Shown here: one piece after another, positions 19,123 through 28,669 of the stretch
Position numbering within the stretch: the stretch's first letter is position 1
How the letters are laid out: the number at the start of each line of letters is the position of its first letter
Assembly: GCF_014075995.1 (NCBI RefSeq)
Contig: NZ_CP055153.1
Span: 2,480,001-2,544,000, forward strand
Length of the DNA: 64,000 nucleotides
Direction of reading: 5' to 3'
DNA from: Adhaeribacter radiodurans
GTDB taxonomy: Bacteria; Bacteroidota; Bacteroidia; Cytophagales; Hymenobacteraceae
Translations under genes and position numbers: made by a program
The notes under the pieces: generated by a model
The model's input: the letters and a program-made list of their open reading frames with translations, nothing else
The model's database searches: none
Told to the model about the DNA's origin: nothing

Positions 19123-21055
19123 TATTACATTACCCGATGGCTCCGTAAAACAATACGAGGCCGGCGTAACAGGTCACGAAATTGCTGCCGGAATTAGTGA
19201 AGGTTTGGCGCGCAATGTTTTGGCTGCTAAAGTAAATAATGAAATTGTAGAATCTAATCGGCCAATTACGCAGGATGCTACTGTTCAGTTGCTGACCTGG
19301 AACGACGTGGAAGGAAAAGCTACGTATTGGCATTCTTCGGCCCACTTAATGGCCGAAGCTCTGGAAGCTTTGTATCCGGGTGTTCAGTTTGGCATAGGTC
19401 CTGCCATTGAAAATGGTTTTTACTACGATATTGATTTAGGTGATCGCCAGCTTTCGCAAGATGATTTTGCGGCCATTGAGCAGAAAATGTTAGAATTGGC
19501 CCGAACAAAAAGCCCTTACGAACGCAAAGCAATTTCCAAAGCCGATGCTATAGCTTACTTTACCGAAAAAGGAGATAAGTATAAATTAGATTTACTGCAA
19601 GATTTGCAGGATGGTACCATTACTTTTTACACCCAAGGTAATTTTACTGACTTATGCCGCGGTCCGCATATCCCGAATACGGGCTTTATAAAAGCAGTGA
19701 AGCTCATGAACGTGGCGGGTGCTTATTGGCGAGGCGACGAAAAAAGTAAACAGCTTACCCGGGTTTATGCTATTACCTTCCCTAAGCAAAAAGATTTAAC
19801 GGAATACCTCGAAAGACTGGAAGAAGCTAAACGGCGCGATCACCGGAAATTAGGGAAAGAACTGGAATTATTTGCTTTTTCGGAGAAAGTAGGCATGGGT
19901 TTGCCCTTGTGGCTGCCCAAAGGTACTGCTTTGCGCGAACGCCTTGAAAATTTTATGCGGCGGGCTCAGGTGAAAGCTGGCTATCAGCAAGTAGTTACGC
20001 CGCATATTGGTAGTAAAGAATTGTACGTTACTTCCGGGCACTACGAAAAATATGGTAAGGATTCCTTTCAGCCTATTCATACGCCAAATGAAGGCGAAGA
20101 ATTCTTATTAAAACCCATGAATTGTCCGCATCACTGCGAAATTTATAAAGTTAAACCCCGTTCATATCGCGATTTACCTCTTCGCTTAGCTGAATTTGGT
20201 ACCGTTTACCGCTACGAACAAAGTGGGGAGTTGCACGGTTTAACCCGGGTACGGGGATTTACCCAAGACGATGCGCATATTTTCTGTCGGCCCGATCAGG
20301 TGAAGCAGGAATTCAACAAGGTAATTGATTTGGTTTTATACGTGTTTAATGCCCTTGGATTCGAAGATTATACCGCTCAAATTTCTTTACGTGATCCAAT
20401 TAACCGCTCTAAGTACATTGGCAGCGACGAAGTTTGGGAAAAAGCCGAAAGTGCTATAATAGAAGCAGCGCAAGAAAAAGGTTTGCCTACTGTTACTGAA
20501 TACGGCGAAGCTGCTTTTTACGGTCCTAAACTGGATTTTATGGTAAAAGATGCTTTAGGAAGAAAGTGGCAATTAGGTACTATTCAAGTAGATTATAATT
20601 TGCCTGAGCGCTTTCAATTAGAATATACCGCGTCTGACAACACTAAACAACGGCCTGTTATGATTCACCGGGCACCTTTTGGTTCGATGGAGCGTTTTGT
20701 AGCAGTGTTAATTGAACATTGTGCCGGTAACTTCCCCCTTTGGTTAAGTCCAGAGCAATTTGCTATTTTACCTATTTCGGAAAAGTACCACGATTATGCC
20801 CAGGAAGTTTACGAGCGCTTGTTACAGGAAGATATTCGTGGTCATATTGATACCCGGGACGAAAAAATTGGCCGTAAAATACGGGATGCAGAAGTACAAA
20901 AAATTCCTTACATGATTATTGTAGGGGAGAAGGAGCAGGAAAATAATATTATTGCGGTTCGGAAACACGGCATCGGCGATATGGGAAACTTAACAGTGGA
21001 CCTTTTTATCAGTAATTTTAAGTCGATGGTAGAGGATATTTTAAGTAAAAAGTAA
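19115..21055 (+). CDS. thrS: Threonine--tRNA ligase
   Basis: Class II synthetase of 646 aa that charges tRNA-Thr. Domains in order: TGS (residues 1-60), the editing/SAD domain with [11 protein letters not shown], the catalytic core with [11 protein letters not shown] (zinc Cys), [17 protein letters not shown] (motif 2) and the [18 protein letters not shown] motif 3 region, then a C-terminal anticodon-binding domain (about 540-646). The length is typical. It starts inside the preceding TPR gene and is followed by infC-rpmI-rplT, the classic thrS-infC-rpmI-rplT order. Confidence 0.95.
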   Translation: MINITLPDGSVKQYEAGVTGHEIAAGISEGLARNVLAAKVNNEIVESNRPITQDATVQLLTWNDVEGKATYWHSSAHLMAEALEALYPGVQFGIGPAIENGFYYDIDLGDRQLSQDDFAAIEQKMLELARTKSPYERKAISKADAIAYFTEKGDKYKLDLLQDLQDGTITFYTQGNFTDLCRGPHIPNTGFIKAVKLMNVAGAYWRGDEKSKQLTRVYAITFPKQKDLTEYLERLEEAKRRDHRKLGKELELFAFSEKVGMGLPLWLPKGTALRERLENFMRRAQVKAGYQQVVTPHIGSKELYVTSGHYEKYGKDSFQPIHTPNEGEEFLLKPMNCPHHCEIYKVKPRSYRDLPLRLAEFGTVYRYEQSGELHGLTRVRGFTQDDAHIFCRPDQVKQEFNKVIDLVLYVFNALGFEDYTAQISLRDPINRSKYIGSDEVWEKAESAIIEAAQEKGLPTVTEYGEAAFYGPKLDFMVKDALGRKWQLGTIQVDYNLPERFQLEYTASDNTKQRPVMIHRAPFGSMERFVAVLIEHCAGNFPLWLSPEQFAILPISEKYHDYAQEVYERLLQEDIRGHIDTRDEKIGRKIRDAEVQKIPYMIIVGEKEQENNIIAVRKHGIGDMGNLTVDLFISNFKSMVEDILSKK

Positions 21056-21133
21056 AATTTACTTTCAAAATATATTATTTTATGCGATATTCGCACCTTA
21101 ATTGTAAAATGTTAAACTTAAACGAGTAAAACT

Positions 21134-21685
21134 ATAAATCCTACAAATAAACGCCCCGGACCCAGAGCGGTCGTAGAGGAGCCTTATAAGATAAATAACC
21201 GAATTATAGCGCGGGAAGTACGTTTGGTTGGTGATAACATTCAGCCAGGTATTTATTCGCTTACCCAGGCGCAGGCAATTGCCCGGGAGCAAAATCTGGA
21301 TTTAGTTGAGATTTCGCCCAAAGCAGAACCACCGGTTTGTCGTATTGTAGATTACTCTAAGTTTAAGTACGACATCAAGAAGAAGCAACGGGAATTAAAA
21401 GCTAAAACGCAGAAAGTAGTCCAAAAGGAAATACGTTTTGGCCCTAATACAGATGACCACGATTTTGAATTTAAAGTAAAACACGCCAAAGCGTTTTTAG
21501 AAGGGGGTGCTAAAGTAAAGGCTTACGTCCATTTTGTGGGCCGCACTATTGTATTTAAAGAACGCGGTGAACTGTTGTTACTTAAGTTTGCCCAGGCTTT
21601 AGAAGAATATGCCAAAGTAGAGCAAATGCCTAAGCTGGAAGGAAAACGAATGTTTTTGTTTTTAGCTCCTAAACCAAAAAAATAA
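21134..21685 (+). CDS. infC: Translation initiation factor IF-3, non-AUG start
   Basis: IF-3 selects initiator tRNA and start codons on the 30S subunit. From the TTG at 21224 only about 153 residues are obtained ([12 protein letters not shown]...), which removes the first part of the N-domain. The same frame is open upstream to a stop at 21119 and encodes the family-typical [21 protein letters not shown], with no ATG, GTG or TTG before it. The start is therefore probably a near-cognate codon: ATA at 21134 (183 aa, chosen here), ACG at 21122 (187 aa) or, less likely, ATT at 21203. Rare infC starts such as AUU in E. coli are known to allow autoregulation by IF-3. The C-domain is complete to PKPKK. 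Confidence 0.8.
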   Translation: MNPTNKRPGPRAVVEEPYKINNRIIAREVRLVGDNIQPGIYSLTQAQAIAREQNLDLVEISPKAEPPVCRIVDYSKFKYDIKKKQRELKAKTQKVVQKEIRFGPNTDDHDFEFKVKHAKAFLEGGAKVKAYVHFVGRTIVFKERGELLLLKFAQALEEYAKVEQMPKLEGKRMFLFLAPKPKK

Positions 21686-21746
21686 ATCTGGCTGCAGTAT
21701 TTGTGCAACTACGTTTAAAAAGAATTTTAACAACTAAATAAATAAA

Positions 21747-21941
21747 ATGCCTAAAGTAAAAACTAAATCTGGTGCTAAAAAGAGATTTTCTCTGACCGGA
21801 ACGGGCAAAATAAAGCGCAAACACGCTTTTAAAAGCCACATTCTGACAAAGAAAACAACGAAGCAGAAAAGAAGTCTGACTCATGTTGGTTTAGTAAGTG
21901 ATGCTGACCTGGGACGGGTTAAAGCAATGCTTAACCTTTAA
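21747..21941 (+). CDS. rpmI: 50S ribosomal protein L35
   Basis: A 64-residue basic protein, [25 protein letters not shown]..., a textbook L35. It sits 61 nt after infC and before rplT, as in most bacteria. In E. coli, rpmI and rplT translation is controlled by L20; whether this leader does so is not visible. Confidence 0.96.
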   Translation: MPKVKTKSGAKKRFSLTGTGKIKRKHAFKSHILTKKTTKQKRSLTHVGLVSDADLGRVKAMLNL

Positions 21942-22062
21942 TAGAAAATAGCTAACCAGTTTAGATTGGTTAAATAATTTTCTTGTAATTAAATTATTTA
22001 TCACCCGGGGCCTGGTTTAAAAAGTATTTGTAAAAATCACCACTCTCCAAAAACAGTAAGAA

Positions 22063-22407
22063 ATGCCAAGATCAGTAAACGTCGTTGCTGCCCGACAAAA
22101 AAGAAAGCGCATCATGAAGCTGGCAAAAGGTTATTTCGGACGTCGTAAAAACGTTTGGACCGTAGCCAAAAATGCCGTAGAAAAAGGTTTATTATACGCT
22201 TACCGCGACAGAAAAGCTAAGAAAAGAGATTTCCGCGGTTTGTGGATTCAACGTATTAATGCGGGTGTCCGGGAATATGGATTATCTTATTCTCAATTTA
22301 TGGGCAGCCTTAAAAAGGCTAACATTAACTTAAACCGCAAGGTTTTAGCTGATTTAGCCCTGAATCACCCGGAAGCTTTTAGAGGTATTGTTGAGAAAGT
22401 TAAATAG
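22063..22407 (+). CDS. rplT: 50S ribosomal protein L20
   Basis: A 114-residue L20 ([32 protein letters not shown]...) that binds 23S rRNA early in 50S assembly. It is the last gene of the thrS-infC-rpmI-rplT unit, 121 nt after rpmI, and a terminator follows. The gap contains a small TAACCA/TGGTTA hairpin near 21952-21971; an L20 autoregulatory site there is possible but not shown. Confidence 0.96.
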   Translation: MPRSVNVVAARQKRKRIMKLAKGYFGRRKNVWTVAKNAVEKGLLYAYRDRKAKKRDFRGLWIQRINAGVREYGLSYSQFMGSLKKANINLNRKVLADLALNHPEAFRGIVEKVK

Positions 22408-22425
22408 TACTTTAAAGAAAGGAAG

Positions 22426-22459
22426 AAAAGCTTAACCTTGGGTTAAGCTTTTTTTTTGC
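22426..22459 (+). terminator. Terminator after rplT
   Basis: Stem AAAGCTTAACC (22427-22437) with GGTTAAGCTTT (22441-22451), 11 bp with a 3-nt loop, followed by a T-run. It closes the thrS-infC-rpmI-rplT unit. Confidence 0.92.
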
Positions 22460-22610
22460 TTTTTAGTTATTGTTTTCTTTTTAGAAGTTTTCGGTATACA
22501 TTTAGTAAATAGGAAGTTCTCTAACGGATTTTTACATTCATCTGCAATTTGTTTGCTTTTTGATTAAAAAGTTTAACCGTTAAAAACCTTAAGACGAACC
22601 GCTTCGAAAT

Positions 22611-22641
22611 AAAAAAGCCTCTAAACATAAAGTTTAGAGGC
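22611..22641 (-). terminator. Terminator of the tRNA-Met gene
   Basis: A perfect 10-bp stem (22617-22626 with 22632-22641, loop 5 nt). On the minus strand it is followed by six T residues. It begins only 3 nt after the tRNA 3' end. Confidence 0.9.
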
Positions 22642-22644
22642 TTG

Positions 22645-22718
22645 TAGCGGGGAGGGGAGTTGAACCCCTGACCTCAGGGTTATGAATCCTGTGCTCTAAC
22701 CAACTGAGCTACCCCGCC
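22645..22718 (-). tRNA. tRNA-Met (anticodon CAT)
   Basis: A 74-nt cloverleaf on the minus strand: acceptor GGCGGGG pairs with CCCCGCT (G1-U72 wobble), the D-arm starts GCTCAGTTGGTTAGAGC, the anticodon is CAT at 22682-22684 within loop TTCATAA, and the T-arm is AGGGG-TTCAACT-CCCCT. The CCA end is not encoded. The paired first position and the anticodon stem without three G-C pairs argue for elongator Met rather than the initiator; a lysidine-modified tRNA-Ile2 cannot be fully excluded. It has its own promoter and terminator. Confidence 0.93.
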
Positions 22719-22733
22719 TTGAAATTCGGAGTG

Positions 22734-22765
22734 CAAATGTAGACATAACAATATTATATAAGCAA
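22734..22765 (-). promoter_or_regulatory. -33/-7 promoter of tRNA-Met
   Basis: On the minus strand: TTG (22763-22765), 21 nt, TACATTTG (22734-22741). This is a full match to the Bacteroidota consensus. The predicted start lies around 22728, about 10 nt before the tRNA 5' end. Confidence 0.75.
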
Positions 22766-22830
22766 GTTTTTAAAATAAAATAATTTGATTTAATTAAAGG
22801 AGCGAATTTAATACTACCAGGCTTATGATT

Positions 22831-23226
22831 ATGAGCAAATTTAAGTACACCAATGAATACCCAATCAATGCTTCAGCCCGGATGATTTATCCGTACTTAA
22901 GCACTGCCTCTGGTTTAGCCCAATGGTTCTGCCACGATGTTCGGCTAAATGAAGATAAACTATTTAATTTTATTTGGGATAACCAAAATCATTATGCTGA
23001 AATGAACAGTCATCGAACGAATAAGTCGGTGCGGTTTGTTTTCTTAAATGATCAGAAGCTCCACGAGCCAGATCCTAATTACATGGATTTTTGCATCGAA
23101 ACGAGTGAACTTACCCAAGAGCATTATCTTCGAGTAATTGATTATTCCGATGAAACGGACTTAGTGGAATTGAATGAAATGTGGGATGGTTTAATTCAAG
23201 GTTTACGGGATATAATTGGCGGTTAA
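22831..23226 (+). CDS. START-like (SRPBCC) domain protein
   Basis: A 131-residue single-domain protein of the START-like/AHSA1-related fold: MSKFKYTNEYPINASARMIYPYLSTASGLAQWF at the N-terminus and a C-terminal amphipathic helix (LNEMWDGLIQGLRDII). The fold binds hydrophobic ligands; the ligand here is unknown. An ATG six nt upstream (22825) is an alternative start. It lies 128 nt upstream of the LptF/G-type permease on the same strand, a pairing that I recall from other Bacteroidota and that suggests a lipid-related role (inference). Confidence 0.8.
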   Translation: MSKFKYTNEYPINASARMIYPYLSTASGLAQWFCHDVRLNEDKLFNFIWDNQNHYAEMNSHRTNKSVRFVFLNDQKLHEPDPNYMDFCIETSELTQEHYLRVIDYSDETDLVELNEMWDGLIQGLRDIIGG

Positions 23227-23354
23227 ATAACGTTATATACTCGTGAATGCAGAGTGCCTGTTTATGAGTTGCATTTTGCTTTACCCTGTTAAACCTAAAT
23301 TTACGATTTGTTTTGTATACTATTTTCAAAGGTATACGGAATGATCTTGCTTGT

Positions 23355-24767
23355 ATGAAAAAATTAGATAAGCTTATACTACGCTCTTTTATTGGTCCTT
23401 TCTTGTTAACTTTTGCGGTAGTAGAATTTATTTTACTTACCCAATACATGCTAAAATACCTCGATGATTTAGTAGGTAAAGACTTAGGCTTTTTTGTAAT
23501 TGCGCAGCTTTTAATGTATTTTAGCTTAAACATGGCCCCGGTAGCCTTGCCTTTAGCCGTGCTGATTTCTTCCCTGATGACGTATGGCAATTTAGGCGAA
23601 CACCACGAATTAACGGCTATTAAAACTTCTGGTATTTCTCTTATTCGTATCCTGCGACCCGTTTTTATTTTTACTTTTTTTCTGAGTATTGCAGCATTCT
23701 ATTTTAACAATAAAATAGTACCTAAGGCGAATTTAAAAGCCTACAGTTTACTATGGGATATTCGGCAAAAAAAGCCTTCGCTGGATATTCGGGAGAATAT
23801 ATTTTATAATGGCATTCCGGGTTACAGTATAAAAGTAACTGAAAAATTAGGAGATGAAGGCGATATCTTGAAAGGGGTAATGATTTATGATCATTCCAGC
23901 GGTAGAGGAAACACCAGCGTTATTATCGCGGATTCCGGTCGGATGTATACCAAATTCAACGACCAGTATTTAGCTTTCGATTTGTTTCGGGGTAAAATTT
24001 ACGCAGAACAGACTTCTAATACTGGTAATGATAACCAAGCGGGATTTGTTCGCCAGAAATTTACCTCTCAGAAAATGTTATTTAATTTGTCCTCCTTTAA
24101 CCTCGATCGTACCCGCGAGGATTTGTTTAAAGGTAGCCGGATGATGTTAAATATCAAAGAGCTCCGGCACGTAACCGATTCTTTACAAAAGCAATTAAAG
24201 CAGGAACGCAAATTAGTAGCGCCCAACTTAGGCCCTTATTACGCCTATTTTAAAGCAGATTCTCTTAGAAGATTGCAGACGCCAAAGATAACGGCTATTT
24301 CTAAAAGGCCTTTACCGGCACCAAACCCTAATATTATTTCTTTGGCTGCCAACAAAGCGCGGAATATAAAAAGCTTTACTACGGCATATACCGAAAAAAT
24401 GAAAGTAACGTACCGCGAAAGCAATAATTACCAGATTGAGATATTTCGCAAATTTACGCAATCAGCGGCCTGCGTGATTATGTTTCTAATTGGAGCACCA
24501 TTAGGAGCAATTATAAAGAAAGGTGGCTTAGGAATGCCCGTACTTATCTCTATTTTGTTTTTTATCATCTTCTACGTATTAACCATATTAGGTGAAAAAT
24601 GGGGGCGCGAAGGTATTGTAATGGTGGGAGCCGGAATGTGGGCTGCTAATTTAATACTGCTTCCTATCGGCTTATTTTTCCTGTTCCAGGCTCGAAACGA
24701 TTCTAGTTTGTTAGAAATTGATTTTTGGCGCCGTTTAACTTTACGCCTGAAGCGGAATAAATTATAA
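23355..24767 (+). CDS. LptF/LptG-family permease
   Basis: A YjgP/YjgQ-family inner-membrane protein, 470 aa, the permease type that works with LptB to extract lipopolysaccharide. Three membrane helices lie at the N-terminus (LRSFIGPFLLTFAVVEFILL and the two that follow), then a large periplasmic domain (about 100-350) and three C-terminal helices with the conserved FLIGAPLGAIIKKGGLG segment. The frame extends upstream to a TTG at 23313, but the ATG at 23355 gives the family-typical MKKLDKLILRSF start. Whether it corresponds to LptF or LptG cannot be told. Confidence 0.9.
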   Translation: MKKLDKLILRSFIGPFLLTFAVVEFILLTQYMLKYLDDLVGKDLGFFVIAQLLMYFSLNMAPVALPLAVLISSLMTYGNLGEHHELTAIKTSGISLIRILRPVFIFTFFLSIAAFYFNNKIVPKANLKAYSLLWDIRQKKPSLDIRENIFYNGIPGYSIKVTEKLGDEGDILKGVMIYDHSSGRGNTSVIIADSGRMYTKFNDQYLAFDLFRGKIYAEQTSNTGNDNQAGFVRQKFTSQKMLFNLSSFNLDRTREDLFKGSRMMLNIKELRHVTDSLQKQLKQERKLVAPNLGPYYAYFKADSLRRLQTPKITAISKRPLPAPNPNIISLAANKARNIKSFTTAYTEKMKVTYRESNNYQIEIFRKFTQSAACVIMFLIGAPLGAIIKKGGLGMPVLISILFFIIFYVLTILGEKWGREGIVMVGAGMWAANLILLPIGLFFLFQARNDSSLLEIDFWRRLTLRLKRNKL

Positions 24768-24816
24768 TACCCGGCAATTATAAAGTAAATTATTTTAAAT
24801 AATCTAAAAAAATACT

Positions 24817-24824
24817 TACCTTTG
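24817..24824 (+). promoter_or_regulatory. TAnnTTTG -7 box of rpsO
   Basis: TACCTTTG is a consensus -7 element 49 nt upstream of the rpsO ATG. No TTG is seen at the -33 distance. Confidence 0.55.
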
Positions 24825-24873
24825 CCGCCTAATAGAAACGACAAAGAAAGATATTTTAAGTAAACAATACCCG

Positions 24874-25149
24874 ATGAAATTAACTACCGAAGCGAAACAA
24901 GAAATTTTTGAAAAGAACAGCTTACAAAAGTCTAAAACCGAAACAGGTTCTGCTGAATCCCAAATTGCTTTGTTTACTCACCGTATAAATCACTTAACGG
25001 AGCATTTGAAAGAAAATAAAAAAGATTTCTCTACCCGTTTAGGTCTATTAAAACTGGTAGGTAAAAGAAGAAGGTTACTCCACTACCTGTCCAACACCGA
25101 AATTGAAAGATATCGGGCCATTATCAGCGAATTAGGTATTAGAAAATAA
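24874..25149 (+). CDS. rpsO: 30S ribosomal protein S15
   Basis: A 91-residue S15 with the signature [29 protein letters not shown] and the conserved SRL-like [13 protein letters not shown] segment. It binds 16S rRNA during 30S assembly. The rpsO-pnp order is conserved across bacteria, and here the two are separated by an intrinsic terminator that overlaps the rpsO stop codon. Confidence 0.96.
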   Translation: MKLTTEAKQEIFEKNSLQKSKTETGSAESQIALFTHRINHLTEHLKENKKDFSTRLGLLKLVGKRRRLLHYLSNTEIERYRAIISELGIRK

Positions 25150-25191
25150 AAAGATTAGGGAATTCAATTTACGGATTCCCTAATCTTTTTT
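25149..25191 (+). terminator. Terminator between rpsO and pnp
   Basis: A perfect 15-bp stem (25149-25163 with 25175-25189, loop 11 nt) ending in a T-run. It begins within the rpsO stop codon. Partial readthrough into pnp is possible. Confidence 0.9.
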
Positions 25192-25261
25192 ACATGCCCG
25201 TTATTTTCAATTTTAAATTTGTTTAAGGGCAAACGGCCCTTTTATGTATTTTCCATAATAT

Positions 25262-27406
25262 ATGTCTTATAACGCTATATATAAAACAATAACTTTAACC
25301 GATGGCCGGGAGATAACCATTGAAACCGGCAAACTCGCCAAACAAGCCGACGGAGCAGTAGTCGTAAAGATGGGTAATACCATGTTGTTGGCTACCGTGG
25401 TTTCGGCGAAAGAAGCCCGGGAAGGCACGGATTTCTTACCTTTATCCGTTGATTATCAAGAAAAATTTGCTTCCTCCGGTAAAATTCCGGGAGGTTTTTT
25501 AAAGCGGGAAGCGCGCCTGTCTGACTACGAAATTCTTATTAGCCGGCTAGTCGATCGCGTTCTTCGTCCTATGTTCCCGGAAGATTATCACGCCGATACA
25601 CAAATTTTAATAAATTTAATTTCAGCTGATACAGATATTTTGCCTGATGCCTTAGCTGGTTTAGCAGCTTCAGCGGCCTTAGCTGTATCGGATATTCCTT
25701 TCAACGGACCTATTTCTGAGGTTCGGGTAGCCCGGATTGATGGACAATACGTTATCAATCCTTTAGGATCAGACTTAGTGCGGGCCGACATTGATATTAT
25801 GGTAGGTGGTTCGGCGGATAGCATTGCCATGGTAGAAGGTGAAATGAGCGAAGTTTCGGAAGAAGAAATGCTCGAAGCTATTCGCGTAGCGCATGATGCT
25901 ATTAAGATTCAATGCCAGGTTCAGGTGGAATTAGCGCAGGAAGTGGGTAAGTTGCAAAAACGAGAATACTCACACGAAACACACGACCCAGACTTAAAAG
26001 AACGTTTGCGTGCTGAATTATACGATAAAGTTTATGCGGTTGCCAGATCAGGTAATAGTGTAAAATCAGAACGTAAAGTTGCTTTCCGGGCGATTATTGA
26101 TGAATTCATTGCTGCTTTGCCCGAAGAGCACGAAATTAATTTAGGATTACTAAAAACGTATTACCACGACATCGAAAAAGAAGCCGTACGGAACGTAGTT
26201 TTAGACGAACGGGTTCGCTTGGATGGACGTAAGTTAGATGAAATTCGGCCTATTTGGTCTGAGATCAATTACTTGCCTTCTACGCATGGCTCCGCCATAT
26301 TTACCCGTGGCGAAACGCAATCATTAACCACAGTTACTCTGGGAACCAAGCTGGATGAACAAATGATCGATAGCGCTATGTTTTCGGGCTATAACAAATT
26401 TATTTTACATTATAATTTCCCTGCTTTTTCAACGGGCGAGGTAAAGCCAAACCGGGGGCCTGGACGGCGCGAAGTTGGCCATGGTAACTTAGCTATGCGG
26501 GCTTTGCGCAAAGTATTGCCATCCGAAACCGAAAACCCATATACAATCCGTATTGTTTCTGATATACTGGAATCAAATGGTTCCTCTTCTATGGCTACTG
26601 TTTGTGCGGGTTCTTTAGCTTTAATGGATGCCGGCGTAAAAATAAAGAGTGGCGTATCGGGGATTGCTATGGGTTTAATTACCGATAAAGAAAGCGGTAA
26701 ATTTGCTGTACTATCCGATATCTTAGGCGATGAAGATCACTTAGGCGATATGGACTTTAAAGTAGCTGGTACGAAAGACGGTATTACAGCCTGTCAAATG
26801 GATATCAAAGTTCAAGGGCTATCTTTTGAAGTTCTTTCCCAAGCTCTGGCACAAGCCAAAGCGGGACGGATACATATTCTGGGTGAGATGGCTAAAACCA
26901 TTGCCGAAACTAATCCGGATTATAAGCCGCATACTCCACGCTCTTACAATATTGTTATTGATAAAGAATTTATCGGAGCTATTATTGGACCAGGCGGAAA
27001 AGTAGTTCAGCAAATACAAAAAGATACGGGTGCTACCATTGTTATTGAAGAGAAAAACGATAAAGGCCATGTAAATATCTTTGCCAATAACCAACAAGCT
27101 ATGGATGAAGCCGTAAGTAAAGTAAAGGCTATTGTATCCGTTCCGGAAATTGGGGAAGTATATATTGGTAAGGTAAAATCAATTCAGCCTTATGGTGCTT
27201 TTGTTGAGTTTATGCCGGGCAAAGATGGTTTGCTGCATATCTCCGAAGTAAAATGGGAACGCTTGGAATCAATGGATAACGTTTTAGAAATTGGCGAAGA
27301 AATAAAAGTAAAACTGGTTGATGTAGATAAAAAAACCGGTAAATTTAAGTTGTCGCGTAAAGTGTTAATACCTAAAGCCGGCGAACAAGCCCAAACAAAT
27401 TCTTAA
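25262..27406 (+). CDS. pnp: Polyribonucleotide nucleotidyltransferase
   Basis: PNPase, 714 aa, a trimeric phosphorolytic 3'-5' exoribonuclease of RNA decay. Domains in order: RNase PH-like 1 (residues 1-145), helical linker, RNase PH-like 2 (about 310-540, with [28 protein letters not shown]-type motif), KH ([13 protein letters not shown] near 575) and S1 ([31 protein letters not shown], about 635-705). The length is typical. It follows rpsO by about 110 nt. Confidence 0.96.
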   Translation: MSYNAIYKTITLTDGREITIETGKLAKQADGAVVVKMGNTMLLATVVSAKEAREGTDFLPLSVDYQEKFASSGKIPGGFLKREARLSDYEILISRLVDRVLRPMFPEDYHADTQILINLISADTDILPDALAGLAASAALAVSDIPFNGPISEVRVARIDGQYVINPLGSDLVRADIDIMVGGSADSIAMVEGEMSEVSEEEMLEAIRVAHDAIKIQCQVQVELAQEVGKLQKREYSHETHDPDLKERLRAELYDKVYAVARSGNSVKSERKVAFRAIIDEFIAALPEEHEINLGLLKTYYHDIEKEAVRNVVLDERVRLDGRKLDEIRPIWSEINYLPSTHGSAIFTRGETQSLTTVTLGTKLDEQMIDSAMFSGYNKFILHYNFPAFSTGEVKPNRGPGRREVGHGNLAMRALRKVLPSETENPYTIRIVSDILESNGSSSMATVCAGSLALMDAGVKIKSGVSGIAMGLITDKESGKFAVLSDILGDEDHLGDMDFKVAGTKDGITACQMDIKVQGLSFEVLSQALAQAKAGRIHILGEMAKTIAETNPDYKPHTPRSYNIVIDKEFIGAIIGPGGKVVQQIQKDTGATIVIEEKNDKGHVNIFANNQQAMDEAVSKVKAIVSVPEIGEVYIGKVKSIQPYGAFVEFMPGKDGLLHISEVKWERLESMDNVLEIGEEIKVKLVDVDKKTGKFKLSRKVLIPKAGEQAQTNS

Positions 27407-27430
27407 AGAATCGAACTTATTCTGGTATAG

Positions 27431-27460
27431 CGGTGGTTTCCTTTCTGGGGCCACCGTTTT
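27431..27460 (+). terminator. Weak terminator-like hairpin after pnp
   Basis: CGGTGG (27431-27436) pairs with CCACCG (27451-27456) over a 14-nt loop, followed by TTTT. The stem is short and the loop large, so this is a tentative call. Confidence 0.45.
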
Positions 27461-27507
27461 CTGGTTTAACTTAATGCGAGTAGTTCCTTGGCTTAATTCA
27501 CCTGAAA

Positions 27508-27536
27508 TTTGATTTTAGCTTCATTTAATATTTTTG
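27508..27536 (+). promoter_or_regulatory. Candidate promoter of rpoD
   Basis: TTG (27509-27511), 17 nt, TATTTTTG (27529-27536), 115 nt upstream of the rpoD ATG. It matches the Bacteroidota consensus, but the region is AT-rich and chance matches are possible. Confidence 0.45.
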
Positions 27537-27651
27537 AAGATTAAGTACTTTATATATTTTCATAAAATATTAGTAAATCTAAATTCATTTTTTAAACATT
27601 TTTTGCTGAAAACACTTTAATACCAAATAATAAAATTTACGACATACTCTA

Positions 27652-28515
27652 ATGAGACAACTTAAAATAAGTAAACAAATCACTAACCGCGAGAGTCAGT
27701 CGCTGGATAAGTATCTACAAGAAATTGGTAAAGTTGATTTGCTTACTCCTGATGAAGAGGTTACGTTAGCTCAAAGAATAAAAGAGGGCGACCAGTTTGC
27801 TCTTGAAAAATTGACCAAAGCTAATTTACGCTTTGTGGTTTCGGTAGCGAAACAGTATCAAAATCAAGGTTTATCTTTAGGCGATTTAATCAACGAAGGT
27901 AACTTAGGTTTGATTAAAGCAGCTAAACGTTTTGATGAAACCCGGGGATTTAAATTTATTTCTTACGCCGTTTGGTGGATTCGTCAGTCTATTCTTCAAG
28001 CTTTAGCCGAGCAATCCCGGATTGTGCGTTTGCCTTTAAACCGGGTTGGTTCTTTAAACAAAATATCTAAATCTTTTTCGGAGCTTGAACAAAAGTTTGA
28101 AAGAGAGCCTTCACCGGAAGAAATTGCGGAAGTACTGGAATTAACAACTTCAGAAGTAGTAGATACTTTAAAAATATCTGGTCGCCACGTTTCTGTGGAT
28201 GCTCCGTTTGTACAAGGCGAAGAAAACCGTTTATTAGACGTATTAGAAAACGAAGACGAAGAATCGCCGGATACAGGTTTAATGAACGACTCTCTTCGGA
28301 AAGAAGTACAGCGGGCCTTATCGACGTTAACCAAACGGGAAGCTGATGTGATAACCTTGTATTTTGGTTTGAATGGCGAACATTCCTTAACCTTAGAAGA
28401 AATCGGAGAGAAGTTTAACTTAACCCGGGAGCGCGTACGCCAAATAAAAGAAAAAGCAATTCGTCGCTTACGTCATACCTCTCGTAGCAAAGCTTTGAAG
28501 CCATATTTAGGCTAG
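27652..28515 (+). CDS. rpoD: Primary RNA polymerase sigma factor (RpoD/SigA family)
   Basis: A 287-residue group 1 sigma-70 factor of the short Bacteroidota type. Region 1.2 starts at [20 protein letters not shown], region 2 has [54 protein letters not shown], region 3 follows, and region 4.2 is [29 protein letters not shown]. Region 1.1 is absent. This sigma reads the TTG/TAnnTTTG promoters found in this window (family knowledge). Monocistronic, with a terminator just after the stop. Confidence 0.95.
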   Translation: MRQLKISKQITNRESQSLDKYLQEIGKVDLLTPDEEVTLAQRIKEGDQFALEKLTKANLRFVVSVAKQYQNQGLSLGDLINEGNLGLIKAAKRFDETRGFKFISYAVWWIRQSILQALAEQSRIVRLPLNRVGSLNKISKSFSELEQKFEREPSPEEIAEVLELTTSEVVDTLKISGRHVSVDAPFVQGEENRLLDVLENEDEESPDTGLMNDSLRKEVQRALSTLTKREADVITLYFGLNGEHSLTLEEIGEKFNLTRERVRQIKEKAIRRLRHTSRSKALKPYLG

Positions 28516-28536
28516 TTTTTTAAGAATTATTTTAAT

Positions 28537-28565
28537 AAAGCCTTAGCTACATGTTAAGGCTTTTT
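28537..28565 (+). terminator. Terminator of rpoD
   Basis: Stem AAAGCCTTA (28537-28545) with TAAGGCTTT (28555-28563), 9-nt loop, followed by T residues. It lies 21 nt after the stop codon. Confidence 0.85.
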
Positions 28566-28614
28566 GCTTTTAAAGCTGTTAGGTTTTATCAATGCGAGGT
28601 TAGAACAAATACTG

Positions 28615-28642
28615 TTTGAATTGTTATTATTTTGTAGTTTTG
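28615..28642 (+). promoter_or_regulatory. Promoter of trxB
   Basis: TTTG (28615-28618), 16 nt, TAGTTTTG (28635-28642), 27 nt upstream of the trxB ATG. The spacing is at the short end for this promoter class. Confidence 0.6.
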
Positions 28643-28669
28643 CCCCGCATTTGATTATTCTTTATATAA

